Below, piece after piece: positions 8,679 through 17,640 of a stretch of 64,000 nt of DNA (within the stretch, counting starts at the first letter, position 1; each line of letters opens with the position of its first letter). The DNA comes from Nostoc favosum CHAB5714 (GTDB lineage: Bacteria > Cyanobacteriota > Cyanobacteriia > Cyanobacteriales > Nostocaceae). Below the pieces are notes generated by a model that was not told where the DNA came from, searched no databases, and saw only the letters and a list, made by a program, of their open reading frames with translations. Made by a program: the position numbers and the translations under genes. Location: NCBI RefSeq assembly GCF_020829495.1, contig NZ_JAIVFQ010000016.1, positions 1 to 64,000 of the forward strand, in the 5' to 3' direction.

Positions 8679-8730
8679 GACCAATGACCAATGACCAATG
8701 ACCAATGACCAATGACCAATGACTAATGAC
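8679..8730. repeat. Heptanucleotide tandem repeat (gaccaat)n
   Basis: Seven copies of gaccaat, the last ones slightly changed, run into the stop region of the HAD phosphatase gene. Confidence 0.85.
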
Positions 8731-9361
8731 GACCATTCATCACTTCTAATAGTTCGCTAGGCCGCTGAATTAAATAATCTGGATTTTGCTTGGCTAGTAC
8801 TTCCGGTGAATTAAAGCCCCAAGTTACTGCAATCACTTGGATATTTGCTTTTTTTGATGCTTCGATATCTCTGGTTTCATCTCCAACATAAATAACTTCT
8901 TGAGGTTGGAGTTGATTTTGCCTTAATACATTATTGATTATGGTTGTTTTACCAAAAATCGTAATTCCTGAGTAGATAAAATCAAATAAGTGATTTAAAT
9001 CATTGATTCTCAGGAATTGCGTCACATTTTCTTTAGAATTAGAAGTGATAATTCCCAGTTTATATCCTTCATTTTGGAGTTCGATTAATGCTTCTTTAAT
9101 TCCCGGAATTGGCTTTAATTCTGGGATTTTGTTTTTTAATTCTCCTTTAACTTTTTTAACTAAAAAAGGTATCTTAAATAGAGAAACTCCTGAGTACTTA
9201 ATAATTTCCCTAGATGTTAAGTTTTTAAGGAAGGATAATTGCTCTGGGCTTATGTGTCTATAACCAAAGTCTACAGCTAGACGATTGGCAATACTTACAA
9301 GGGCATCTACTGTATCAGCAATAGTGCCATCAAAATCAAAAATAATTACTTTCGGGGTCAT
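8723..9361 (-). CDS. HAD-superfamily hydrolase (phosphoglycolate-phosphatase-like)
   Basis: A 212-residue HAD phosphatase. Motif I is IIFDFDGTIADT at the N-terminus, motif II is LGIITSNSKE, motif III includes the Lys near KTTIINNVL and motif IV is VIYVGDETRDIEASKKA. The cap is of the small helical type seen in phosphoglycolate phosphatase (Gph/PpaX). The substrate is not certain. ATG 9361 places DFDGT at the usual distance; an alternative in-frame start lies 21 bases upstream at 9382. The start lies inside the 3' end of queG, so the two genes are probably translationally coupled. Confidence 0.88.
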   Translation of the reverse strand: MTPKVIIFDFDGTIADTVDALVSIANRLAVDFGYRHISPEQLSFLKNLTSREIIKYSGVSLFKIPFLVKKVKGELKNKIPELKPIPGIKEALIELQNEGYKLGIITSNSKENVTQFLRINDLNHLFDFIYSGITIFGKTTIINNVLRQNQLQPQEVIYVGDETRDIEASKKANIQVIAVTWGFNSPEVLAKQNPDYLIQRPSELLEVMNGRH

Positions 9362-10310
9362 TATTTCGCCTGGATGCGTCAAGATTAGCTAGGGCGTTGC
9401 GTCGTAACATTTCTGGCTTAATCCGCCGCAAGGCAGATGCTGGAAATCGTTTATCCCACTCCTGATCTGAGATTTGGGCTAATTCTAGCAGTTTGGGAGC
9501 AATATTCCCAGGATAAGGCTGAAACTCTGCAATATCAGTTGTTTGGGAAAAACGTTGATTCCAAGGACAAACATCTTGACAAATATCACAACCAGCAACC
9601 CAGCCTTGTAAATGAGGTGTCACTGCCTCTGGTAATTCCTCTGCCCGATTTTCAATCGTATGATAAGCAATACAGCGATTAGCATCCACGACAAAAGGCT
9701 GAGTAATTGCACCCGTAGGACAAGCCTGAAGACAACGAGTACAGCTACCGCAGTGTTCTGTATGTGGGCGATCGCTCTCTAATTCTAAATTGGTCAACAC
9801 TTCTCCCAAAAATACCCAAGAGCCATATTCTCGTGTAATCACATTACCATTTTTGGCAATCCAACCAATTCCGGCAAGTTGAGCCAACACTTTATCTTGC
9901 ACCGGGCCAGTGTCTGCATAATAACGAGCTAATACACCTTTTTCAAGTGATTCTAGCCAGATGGCTAGCTGCTTGAGTTTTTTATGCATCACCTTGTGAT
10001 AATCCCTTCCCCAGCCATAACGAGAAATTTTGGCGTATTCCTCGCCTTCTGGACGTTGATGTGGCGTATAGTAATTTAGCGCCACACACACTAGCGATCG
10101 CGCCTCTGGCATAACTAAGCGAATATCCTGACGTTTTGGGTTAGCCATCCATTCCATATCGGCGTGATAACCCAGTTCAATCCATGCTTGTAACCTCTGC
10201 GCTTCTGTGGTATCTACCTTATCTACAGCAGCAATTCCAACCTTGTGAAAGCCCAACTCGCCGGCTTTCTCTTTCACTACATTGCTGCTTGTTACGGAAT
10301 ACTGATTCAT
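9336..10310 (-). CDS. queG: Epoxyqueuosine reductase QueG
   Basis: A 324-residue enzyme for the last step of queuosine synthesis in tRNA, the cobalamin-dependent reduction of epoxyqueuosine. Two 4Fe-4S ferredoxin-like motifs are visible, CGSCTRCLQACP (about residues 188-199) and CDICQDVCP (about 241-249). The QueG N-terminal domain is also seen (GFHKVGIAAVD, and the SRYGWGRDYH motif). The length is slightly under that of E. coli QueG because the C-terminal HEAT-like part is short. It overlaps the downstream HAD gene. Confidence 0.95.
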   Translation of the reverse strand: MNQYSVTSSNVVKEKAGELGFHKVGIAAVDKVDTTEAQRLQAWIELGYHADMEWMANPKRQDIRLVMPEARSLVCVALNYYTPHQRPEGEEYAKISRYGWGRDYHKVMHKKLKQLAIWLESLEKGVLARYYADTGPVQDKVLAQLAGIGWIAKNGNVITREYGSWVFLGEVLTNLELESDRPHTEHCGSCTRCLQACPTGAITQPFVVDANRCIAYHTIENRAEELPEAVTPHLQGWVAGCDICQDVCPWNQRFSQTTDIAEFQPYPGNIAPKLLELAQISDQEWDKRFPASALRRIKPEMLRRNALANLDASRRNNDPESNYF

Positions 10311-10788
10311 TTTTTTATCTGGATTTTGCCTAAATAAAGGCGATTTAATTCTACATTACGTAGTCAATACCTTTGATTAACATTTGTTGCTTATTCTAAG
10401 TAGATCGGCATAAATAATTATCGTTGGCATAAGGCAGGGGGTAGGGGCAGGGCTGATTCATTCCATTTAAAACAGGATTTGTCAAGATGGTTAGCGAGAA
10501 AATTGTAAGTAAGGGTGACGATGAGATGAACATTTAAACACTTAAATATCAGTAAAATAGTTCATTCTATCGGCACGTAGGTAACAAAACAATCAATTTT
10601 TAATTGCTAGAACCCTTGATTTTTAAAGCTCTTTGGGGAATGAAACAGCCCTGGGGGTAGGGGGCAGTTCTTGCTGGGGGAAAAAGGGTTTGAGCCTTGT
10701 TTACTTTTATTCACACAGTTTGCTTTTATTGTGCCGACTTCCTTATATAAATTTTTTTATAGCAGTTCTCGTTTGCATTCAAAATATG

Positions 10789-10817
10789 GTAGAGGCACAG
10801 CAATGCTGTGCCCCTAC
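10789..10817. repeat. Dispersed palindrome, gtaggggcac family
   Basis: gtagaggcacagca and its near-complement tgctgtgcccctac, with one mismatched pair, form a 29-base hairpin. It is the same family as the repeat at 4789-4816. Confidence 0.8.
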
Positions 10818-11031
10818 GAGTGGTCTGTATTCCCATGCAATTGAGAACCGCTATATTGCAACATCTCAACCATCGTGAGGAAGATTTATACAAATGTGGC
10901 AATATCTCAACAGCAGGTTTCTTTTTAGCTATTTTTGTATTGAAATTAATATTTAGGTAGCATAATACAGATAATTCTATGATTCCAGTAAAAAAGGATA
11001 CATTGCCATAAATTTATTTATGGAGATTGTT

Positions 11032-11070
11032 AATTTTGAATTTTGAATTTTGAATTTTGAATTTTGAATT
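11032..11070. repeat. Heptanucleotide tandem repeat (aattttg)n
   Basis: About five and a half copies of aattttg end 15 bases before the chosen start codon of the CTDH-type gene, so copy-number changes would move the promoter relative to the start. Confidence 0.85.
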
Positions 11071-11084
11071 CGGAGCGAAGCGAC

Positions 11085-11501
11085 GTGACCTCTGCTGAAC
11101 AATTGAAAGAAGAATTCCAGATTGAGGGAATTACAGAAACAAGTGTACTGCGTTATTTTGAAACCTTAAATGCAGAAGAATTTGAGGCAACTGCTGCCTT
11201 ATTTGCGGAAGATGGTGTGATGCGTCCACCATTTGAATCTGATATTGTGGGAACACATGCGATCGCAGCCTACTTAAAACAAGAATGCCAAAACATTAAA
11301 GCTTATCCCAACAGTGGAATAGCTGAGGCTTTAGAAAACGCTACGATTCAAGTCCAGGTAACAGGCAAAGCACAAACTTCATGGTGTAGTGTAAATGTCT
11401 TGTGGTTATTTATCCTCAACCAACAACGGCAAATTTCATATACTAAAATCAAACTTTTAGCTTCTCCCAAAGAGTTACTTTCTTTACGTCGTGAAAACTA
11501 G
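11085..11501 (+). CDS. OCP C-terminal-domain homologue (CTDH type)
   Basis: A 138-residue NTF2-like protein matching the C-terminal domain of OCP: SVLRYFETLNAEEFEATAALF, GVMRPPFESDIVGTHAIAAYL (in part), and the OCP-like end IKLLASPKELLSL. CTDHs take up, carry and deliver ketocarotenoids to HCPs. The family's exposed Cys used for redox-controlled dimerisation is present in TSWCSVNVLW. The start is taken as GTG 11085 with a GGAG site at 11072-11075; a TTG 21 bases upstream is in the tandem repeat and less likely. The tryptophan of the NIAWRF motif in OCP aligns with the W of NVLWLF. Confidence 0.88.
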   Translation: MTSAEQLKEEFQIEGITETSVLRYFETLNAEEFEATAALFAEDGVMRPPFESDIVGTHAIAAYLKQECQNIKAYPNSGIAEALENATIQVQVTGKAQTSWCSVNVLWLFILNQQRQISYTKIKLLASPKELLSLRREN

Positions 11502-11603
11502 CAAACAAGTATAAAAGCTTAGGCAATATTTGATCGTACCCAAAACAAAATCCAATCACGGAAAATCCACATAACACATTACTTGAAAAGTAGTAACTTT
11601 TGT

Positions 11604-12029
11604 CTAATTCAGTAATTCGGGTAAAGTAGCTTCTAACTTCAGACAGTTGGCACCATCAATCTGCAACTGGTAGTCTACTTTATCCATGAGACGATTCATA
11701 ATTAGCCAACCATAACCACCTTCTTGTTTTTCCATAGGGTTTGGAGCATAGTAATCAGACATATTAAAGCCTTCGCCGTAGTCCCAAACTTCGAGGGCAA
11801 GATCCCGGTCTTTTACTTCCAAGCGCAGTAAAATCGGTAAATTTGGTTTGTCCTTGTGAGCATGACGGACTGCATTTGAGTAGGCTTCTACTAAAGCCAA
11901 CCTCAAACGGCTTGATTGCCGTGACCAGTCCACAGATTCTCCTAACTGGATTTTCAAACATCCCAGCAGCCAGGTTTCGACAATATTAAGAAAACTCAAG
12001 TCACTTGGTACATGAAGTTCACTTTTCAT
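11604..12029 (-). CDS. RsbW-like anti-sigma/serine kinase (HATPase)
   Basis: A 141-residue GHKL ATPase of the RsbW/SpoIIAB class. The N box is LVEAYSNAVRHAH, the G1 box is VWDYGEGF and the G2 box is the altered GGYGWLIMNRLMD. Proteins of this kind phosphorylate an STAS-domain antagonist and sequester a sigma factor or other target. The gene begins 3 bases after the stop of the REC-GAF-PP2C phosphatase, so both are co-translated parts of one partner-switching module. The STAS antagonist is not in the window. Confidence 0.88.
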   Translation of the reverse strand: MKSELHVPSDLSFLNIVETWLLGCLKIQLGESVDWSRQSSRLRLALVEAYSNAVRHAHKDKPNLPILLRLEVKDRDLALEVWDYGEGFNMSDYYAPNPMEKQEGGYGWLIMNRLMDKVDYQLQIDGANCLKLEATLPELLN

Positions 12030-12032
12030 TAC

Positions 12033-13706
12033 TTACAAAATCTCCAGTGAAAGTATAGTTTGATCATCTTCTTGAACGTGGTTGTCTGCCTGGATGCGAG
12101 CTAGTAAATGGTTAAGAGAAAGGGGTTGTTGCTCTTGTTGCAAGAGTTGCCAAAGACCATCTTGATTCAGCATAGAACGGTTAACTGGGTCAACGCCAGA
12201 CTCGGTTTTTACTGTTGAATCAAAATTATTTGATACCATTGCTTCTGTAATTCCATCGCTGGTCAGTAACAATGTGTCTCCAGCAGCGAGAACCAAACGA
12301 CCAGACTGTGCCTGCCACTTAGGCAAGATCCCTAAAGGAACGCTGCGAACTTTCAGGTAATTGGGATTGTTGGCTAAAGCACCTTGGCGTGACCATAACA
12401 GTGGATAAATATGACCAGCATTAGTGTAGACGAGTTCTTTAGTGGTAGGGGTATAACAGGCTAACACAAGAGTGATGAAATAATTGTTGCTAATCAAATC
12501 TTCACTGAGAGCGTGGTTGAGGTTCTGCATGACCACATTTGGCTCGGCTGGTGCTTCTTGAGATAATTCCCGGCGCAAAACTGAAATAATACTAGCCATA
12601 AATAAAGCAGCTGGGACGCCTTTGCCAGAGACATCACCCACTGCCAACCACAAGTCGCCTTTGGGATGGACAAAAACTTCAAAAAAATCGCCTCCTACTT
12701 CCCGCGCTGGGTAACAGCAGGCTTGTACTTTTACACCTTTGATGTCGGGTAAAGTTTGACGTAGCAAGTTGTATTGAATTTGGCGGGCTACCTCTAACTC
12801 ATTGTGAATCTGCTGTTGCTTTTCTTGGAGGCGCTGGTAGAGTTTTGCTTGAGAGAGGGCTAAGGCTGCTTGTTCGGCAACACCTGCAATTAGTTGGATG
12901 TCTTCGTCTTGCCAAGGGCGATCGCGTCCCCATTGATGGAGAACCAGCACAGCCAATAAATGCTGCTGATAGCTAAGTGGCACAACTAGGTGGTGAGAAG
13001 GATTACCCTCATATACATCTTGAGCAAGTTGATAATGACGGGTTTCCAGCACTTTTTCCATTAAAACACTGGGGTCGAAGAAGCAATCTGATACATCGGA
13101 TTTGGGATCGCGGTATGAGAACTGGTCTCGTGTGAGGCGATCGCCCTCTACTGGTCTAAGCAAGCAATTGCTAGCTTCAAATGTTTGTCCAATAGTTGCT
13201 ACAATTTTTTGCAGCATACTGTCGTAGTCTAGAGACTCCCGAATTGCCGTTGTTACAGCATTAAACAAAGATTCTCGCTGTAGGGCCCGACCCAACTCTT
13301 GCGTGCGCTTCTTAACTAGACGATATGTATCAGTGGCTTGCTCAACTAAAGCTCTCAGCCGTTCAGGATTCCAGGGTTTGGTAATGTACTTGAATACCTG
13401 ACCGGAGTTAATCGCATCTACTAAATCTTCGACATCAGTAAAACCAGTTAACAAAATCCGAATGGTGTCTGGAAAGCGCTCTACAGTGCGACTAAAAAAT
13501 TCGGTGCCATTCATTTCTGGCATTCTTTGGTCAGAAATAATCACCGCCATTTCACCAAACTGATCCAAGATTTCCAGAGCGCCAAAGGCATGATTGGCTT
13601 TATATACTTGAAAATCTCGCCTAAAAGTACGGTAGAGTAAATCTAAGTTATCTGGCTCATCATCTACCACCATGAGCTTAAGTTTGTCCACTCCGATATC
13701 AGCCAT
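12033..13706 (-). CDS. Response regulator with GAF and SpoIIE/RsbU-type PP2C phosphatase
   Basis: 557 residues in three domains. A receiver (about 8-125) has acidic pair D15/D16, phospho-acceptor D59, T87 and K110. A GAF domain (about 150-295) follows, and after a short coiled linker comes a SpoIIE-type PP2C phosphatase (about 315-557) with GGDFFEVF, GDVSGKGVPAALFMA and TDGITEA metal-binding motifs. In partner switching such an enzyme dephosphorylates an STAS antagonist, reversing the action of the RsbW-like kinase encoded directly downstream. Phosphorylation of D59 by an unseen kinase would gate it. Confidence 0.93.
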   Translation of the reverse strand: MADIGVDKLKLMVVDDEPDNLDLLYRTFRRDFQVYKANHAFGALEILDQFGEMAVIISDQRMPEMNGTEFFSRTVERFPDTIRILLTGFTDVEDLVDAINSGQVFKYITKPWNPERLRALVEQATDTYRLVKKRTQELGRALQRESLFNAVTTAIRESLDYDSMLQKIVATIGQTFEASNCLLRPVEGDRLTRDQFSYRDPKSDVSDCFFDPSVLMEKVLETRHYQLAQDVYEGNPSHHLVVPLSYQQHLLAVLVLHQWGRDRPWQDEDIQLIAGVAEQAALALSQAKLYQRLQEKQQQIHNELEVARQIQYNLLRQTLPDIKGVKVQACCYPAREVGGDFFEVFVHPKGDLWLAVGDVSGKGVPAALFMASIISVLRRELSQEAPAEPNVVMQNLNHALSEDLISNNYFITLVLACYTPTTKELVYTNAGHIYPLLWSRQGALANNPNYLKVRSVPLGILPKWQAQSGRLVLAAGDTLLLTSDGITEAMVSNNFDSTVKTESGVDPVNRSMLNQDGLWQLLQQEQQPLSLNHLLARIQADNHVQEDDQTILSLEIL

Positions 13707-13862
13707 ATTTGACTTTAGTTTTCACATATTTGAATGGCGAGATAATATAATTTTTATCCCACCTGAGAATCAACAAAAAATTAATAACTAATCATTTTCA
13801 ACAGCTATCAATTATCAGTTGTCAGTGTTTCAAACCTTGATAACTGTTCGCTGAATTTAACC

Positions 13863-14582
13863 TTATCCTACTAACCCAGAACGCAAGGCGCGGACTGCTG
13901 CTTGGGTACGGTCATCGGCACATAGCTTATTCAAAATATTGCGAACGTGAGTTTTAACAGTCCCAACAGTGATGTAAAGCCTTTCGGCAATTACTGCATT
14001 ACTACAACCTTCGACAATCAACTGTAGCACTTCCAATTCCCTTTCTGTCAGGGTGTAAGGTTGAATTCCTTCCAGATTCTCGACATAATCAGGGTTAGAG
14101 GCAATGGTCTTGGTATCTACAAAAGCTGATTCTAACTTTTGGGGATTTTGTTGCGCTTGTTGTAATACAATCCGAGCGATCGCGGGATCAATCCAAGCGT
14201 TGCCATTGGAAGTTACTCTTATTGCTTCCAGCAAATTATCGAATTTGATATCTTTCATACAGTAAGAGTCTGCACCAGCCGCAAAAGCTGCCAAAACAGC
14301 TTCTTTGTTATCCCGCAGCGTCAAAATTAACACCTTTGTTAGTAGCTGCTGCCCATTAGCAGTAGATTTTACCTCCCGTGTCAGTTCAATGCCATCTTTA
14401 TCTGGTAAACCAATATCTATAATGGCAATATCTGGTTGTACCATTTTTAACATCTTTAGCCCCTCAGCAGCATTGGCAGCTTCACCTACAACTTCAATGT
14501 AATCTTTTTGTAGTAGTGCTGTCCGAATACCTACACGAGTCAGGTCATGATCTTCAATCAGAGCGATACGAATTTTACTCAT
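13863..14582 (-). CDS. NarL/LuxR-family response regulator
   Basis: A 239-residue two-domain regulator. The receiver (1-125) has E10, D11 and phospho-acceptor D56 in DIAIIDIGLP. A LuxR-type helix-turn-helix follows (about 175-235: LTERELEVLQLIVEG, NAVIAERLYITVGTVKTHV). ATG 14582 is preferred over an in-frame TTG two codons upstream. It lies 156 bases upstream of the phosphatase gene on the same strand and may belong to the same pathway, but no cognate kinase is adjacent. Confidence 0.92.
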   Translation of the reverse strand: MSKIRIALIEDHDLTRVGIRTALLQKDYIEVVGEAANAAEGLKMLKMVQPDIAIIDIGLPDKDGIELTREVKSTANGQQLLTKVLILTLRDNKEAVLAAFAAGADSYCMKDIKFDNLLEAIRVTSNGNAWIDPAIARIVLQQAQQNPQKLESAFVDTKTIASNPDYVENLEGIQPYTLTERELEVLQLIVEGCSNAVIAERLYITVGTVKTHVRNILNKLCADDRTQAAVRALRSGLVG

Positions 14583-14903
14583 AGCCAACTTCAGCCCGTT
14601 ACACTACCTTAACCAGAAAGTCGAGTTTCGTGACATATTCCCACACTAACTGTAAGCAGTATAGTGGGGGCTTCTGTTCCCGGAACCAGAGTTGCGAGTT
14701 GAGCGTTTTATACTCAGTGAATATTACACTTCAACAATAAAATTTGGACTGTTTCAGCCCAAGTACAAGTGCCCAAGACTAATTAGTTATGCTTTCTATT
14801 GTTGCAGGGCAATGGGAATCTCTCGTGCCTAAGTTCTAATATAAAAAATTTGATAAACTTAACATTCAAGTAAATCTGGTGTGAGGTTAATCCAGAATAG
14901 GCT

Positions 14904-15659
14904 ATGTCTAAAGGCAATGAAGCATTTTCAGTGTTGGGAATACCAGTTCATGTGATGGCTAACTATCCAGGCTGGTTGTTAGAATGCCTGCGTGCAGGGA
15001 GAGGGATTCATGTAGTAACGCTCAATGCAGAAATGACTATGCAGGCAGAGCAGAATAAAATCCTAGCTCAGATCATTAAAAATGCTGAACTAGTGATACC
15101 AGATGGAGCCGGGGTTGTTCTGTATTTGCGATGGCTATTATGGCAAAAAGTGCAGCGTTTTCCGGGGATTGAACTAGCAGAAAAACTTTTGCAAGAAATC
15201 GGGCAACAGAAGACAGGGGCAAAGGTTTTTTTCTACGGAGGAGCGCCTGGAGTGGCCTCAACTGCGGCAGATTTTTGGCAGCAGCAAATTCCAGATTTGA
15301 GTATAGTAGGCACTCACTCAGGCTACCATTCCCCAGAAGAAGAAGCACAATTGCGAGAAACCCTGGTTCAATTGCAGCCACAAGTGATTTTTGTCGGTTT
15401 GGGAGTGCCACGTCAAGAGTTATGGATTGCCGAAAACCGCCATTTGTGTCCTCAAGCAATTTGGATTGGTGTTGGTGGTAGTTTTGATATTTGGTCGGGA
15501 ACTAAAACTCGCGCTCCCGCCTGGTTAGGAAATAATAATTTGGAATGGTTGTATCGGCTTTATCAAGAACCTTGGCGTTGGCGGCGGATGTTGGCTTTGC
15601 CAGCGTTTGCGGTGAAAGCGTTTGTTTATCGTTTGACAGCAAGGGGTGCAATTAGTTGA
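14904..15659 (+). CDS. WecG/TagA/CpsF family glycosyltransferase
   Basis: A 251-residue GT26-family enzyme. Visible motifs are VVTLNAEM near residue 40, the catalytic-site region VIPDGAGVV (about 67-75), FFYGGAPGVA and PQVIFVGLGVPRQELWI, then WIGVGGSFDIWSG. These enzymes add N-acetylmannosaminuronic acid, N-acetylmannosamine or similar sugars to lipid-linked intermediates in surface-polymer synthesis. The acceptor and donor here are unknown. There is no polysaccharide cluster around it. Confidence 0.93.
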   Translation: MSKGNEAFSVLGIPVHVMANYPGWLLECLRAGRGIHVVTLNAEMTMQAEQNKILAQIIKNAELVIPDGAGVVLYLRWLLWQKVQRFPGIELAEKLLQEIGQQKTGAKVFFYGGAPGVASTAADFWQQQIPDLSIVGTHSGYHSPEEEAQLRETLVQLQPQVIFVGLGVPRQELWIAENRHLCPQAIWIGVGGSFDIWSGTKTRAPAWLGNNNLEWLYRLYQEPWRWRRMLALPAFAVKAFVYRLTARGAIS

Positions 15660-15662
15660 GAG

Positions 15663-15682
15663 AGACGCGATTAATCGCGTCT
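15663..15682. repeat. Dispersed palindrome, agacgcgatt family
   Basis: A perfect 20-base palindrome, agacgcgattaatcgcgtct. Further copies are at 33645-33664 and, shortened, at 39064-39079, each also near the 3' end of a gene. It may act as a bidirectional transcript end or be a REP relic. Confidence 0.8.
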
Positions 15683-15781
15683 GTACAAGGGTGGGGAGTG
15701 GGGAGTGGAGAGTTATGGGTGCTATTACTTAGTTAGTATTGAAGTCTTCAAAAATTTTAAATTTTCTTTGTTGAATTTTCA

Positions 15782-15804
15782 ATTCCCAGGCGAAACCTGG
15801 GAAT
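15782..15804 (+). terminator. Hairpin with T-rich tail
   Basis: attcccagg and cctgggaat form a perfect 9-bp stem with a 5-base loop, followed by ccttattttt. It lies between the glycosyltransferase and ftsE-like genes. Confidence 0.5.
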
Positions 15805-15876
15805 CCTTATTTTTGAGGGGAATGTCAAATCTAAACCCGTAAGCTATTTGGTTGTGGGGATAAGGAAAATTTAACA

Positions 15877-16623
15877 ATGCCAGTATTAACAACTCAAGTT
15901 AAGAAAGACAAATCCCTTCATAGAGAGGACAATAAAACTCAACAGCACGTTAGCAGTACTACTGTCAAGGTGCAATTGCAATCTGTAACCAAGACTTATA
16001 CTAATGGCACTCACGCCTTGTTGAATGCGAACCTTGAGGTAAAAAAGGGAGAATTTCTGTTTATCACAGGGCCAAGTGGTTCTGGTAAATCAACGCTTTT
16101 GAAACTGCTGTATGGCCAGGAGTTACCGACGCAGGGAGAAGTAATTGTTGATGGATGTAATGTTGCGGGTTTACGGGGCGATCGCTTGTCATTATTGCGG
16201 CGACGGATTGGCATTGTGTTTCAAGACTACAAACTGATTACCCAACGAACAGTAGCAGAAAATGTAACTTTTGTGCTGCAAGCTCAAGGGTATACCCGTA
16301 AAGAAATTCAACGACGTTTAGAACCAACCTTGAAGCTGGTGGGTTTGCTGAGTAAAGCTGACTGCTTTCCAGATCAACTGTCTGGAGGAGAGCAACAACG
16401 GGTGAGTATTGCTCGTGCGATCGTTGGTACACCACCCCTGCTGTTGGCGGATGAGCCTACTGGAAATCTCGATCCAGATAATTCCTGGCAAGTGATTCAG
16501 ATTCTCCAGAAGTTAAATTCCTTTGGAGCTACAGTGATTGTTAGCACCCACGATGAACAATTGGTACGGCGATGCAATCATCCGGTAGTGCAAGTTCGCA
16601 ATGGACAGTTGTCTCGAAAATAG
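15877..16623 (+). CDS. ftsE: FtsE-like cell-division ABC ATPase
   Basis: A 248-residue ATP-binding protein with Walker [12 protein letters not shown], signature [14 protein letters not shown] and Walker [13 protein letters not shown], and the FtsE-like segment [14 protein letters not shown]. FtsE pairs with the membrane protein FtsX and couples division to septal peptidoglycan hydrolysis. No ftsX follows here; the next gene runs in the opposite direction. The first 28 residues are a charged extension beyond the usual start. Other LolD/MacB-like ATPases share these motifs, so FtsE is the best fit rather than proven. Confidence 0.8.
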   Translation: MPVLTTQVKKDKSLHREDNKTQQHVSSTTVKVQLQSVTKTYTNGTHALLNANLEVKKGEFLFITGPSGSGKSTLLKLLYGQELPTQGEVIVDGCNVAGLRGDRLSLLRRRIGIVFQDYKLITQRTVAENVTFVLQAQGYTRKEIQRRLEPTLKLVGLLSKADCFPDQLSGGEQQRVSIARAIVGTPPLLLADEPTGNLDPDNSWQVIQILQKLNSFGATVIVSTHDEQLVRRCNHPVVQVRNGQLSRK

Positions 16624-16690
16624 TCATTTGTCATTAGTCATTAGTCATTTGCAATTAGACTTTGGACAAATGACAAAGGACAAATAACTA
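16624..16690. repeat. Heptanucleotide-type repeat (gtcatta/gtcattt)
   Basis: Short imperfect direct copies of gtcatt(a/t) followed by inverse copies (aatgac, acaaat) separate two convergent genes. The inverted arrangement could form a transcript-ending hairpin. Confidence 0.6.
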
Positions 16691-17461
16691 ATAAACGTGG
16701 TGTTTGACTTTTGCTGATACGGGTGTGAAAGTTGCTGCTGTTTTGGGGGGTAGAACTTGTAGGCGATCGCAGGCTTGTAAACTTTTAAAAGCTGCCTCTC
16801 TGATCGCAACTTCTTCCTCTTGAGAGAGTAGGAGTTGCAAGCATTCGACAACATCTTGCTGCACTGAAGAATCAACTCGCTTACGGCTGATGACTTTAGT
16901 TAGTTGACGTAGGGCAATCATCCGCTTTAATGGATCTTTTTCTGTTAAATTTACCAACAACTGATCGAGGTGGTCTTCTTCTCGATTTTCATAGAAGTTG
17001 ATAATTTGCCAGACCAATAAAATTAAAGTTAACAGTGTTCCCACACCTTGCACAATAGCACCAGCAGCAATCCAGGAACTGTGAGAGTCAACCCAAATTG
17101 CAGCGGCCATGTAAGTAGTGACAGTAGCAAGACCACCACTTATGACTGCTAAGGCTAACCGACGATTTGAACTGTTTAAGAACTTACGTATCTTAGACCA
17201 GTGTAATTGCCAGTCCCACTCCTGCATTGAGTAAACCAATACCATTATCCCAACGCCGATTAAAAGAGCCAATAGCAGCATCCAGTTCCACAACAACATG
17301 GCGACGACGATTGTCAAGAACCCAAGAAAGCCCCCAGGCCCAGAGAAGCGCTTAAATGTTTGCTGCTTTGTTGCTCCCTTTGTCTTGAACTTTGGAAGCG
17401 ACCAGTTCCAGTTGGGGATCTGGTTGATCAATTGCTGCCAAGAAGACGAAGCCTGTGCCAC
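16688..17461 (-). CDS. Membrane protein with HEAT/armadillo-like C-terminus
   Basis: A 257-residue protein with about four predicted membrane segments: FLTIVVAMLLWNWMLLLALL and the adjoining GVGIMVLVYSM, then RRLALAVISGGLATVTTYMA and AAGAIVQGVGTLLTLILLVW (residues about 45-155). The soluble C-terminal part (about 165-257) resembles HEAT repeats, with DPLKRMIALRQLTKVI and EVAIREAAFKSLQAC. No enzyme motif is seen. It converges on the ftsE-like gene. The function is unknown. Confidence 0.75.
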   Translation of the reverse strand: MAQASSSWQQLINQIPNWNWSLPKFKTKGATKQQTFKRFSGPGGFLGFLTIVVAMLLWNWMLLLALLIGVGIMVLVYSMQEWDWQLHWSKIRKFLNSSNRRLALAVISGGLATVTTYMAAAIWVDSHSSWIAAGAIVQGVGTLLTLILLVWQIINFYENREEDHLDQLLVNLTEKDPLKRMIALRQLTKVISRKRVDSSVQQDVVECLQLLLSQEEEVAIREAAFKSLQACDRLQVLPPKTAATFTPVSAKVKHHVY

Positions 17462-17640
17462 AGTGTTTACCTACTTGATTACGAAATTAACTATTGTATA
17501 AGTTTTACTACGGTTGAAGAAAGGGTGAAGACCCAAACCAGAAGATGCCCGGTTTTTAAGGACAGCATAGTAGACTAGTTCAGGACGGCGGAAATCAAGA
17601 TACCATTTTAAATGCCTCAGAGCAAGGGCATAAAGGGTTT

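Larger units (their letters stand above)
10311..11084. other. Intergenic region upstream of the CTDH-type gene
   Basis: About 770 bases without a credible gene. It contains a gtaggggcac-family palindrome at 10789-10817 and a heptanucleotide array at 11032-11070. An 81-codon open frame (10633-10878) reads through the palindrome and was not called. Confidence 0.5.

Noticed and set aside
10633..10878. 81-codon plus-strand frame
   Set aside because: It reads through a palindromic repeat and has the composition of non-coding DNA.
15076..15459. 127-codon minus-strand frame inside the glycosyltransferase gene
   Set aside because: It is antisense to a well-supported gene and has no similarity of its own.
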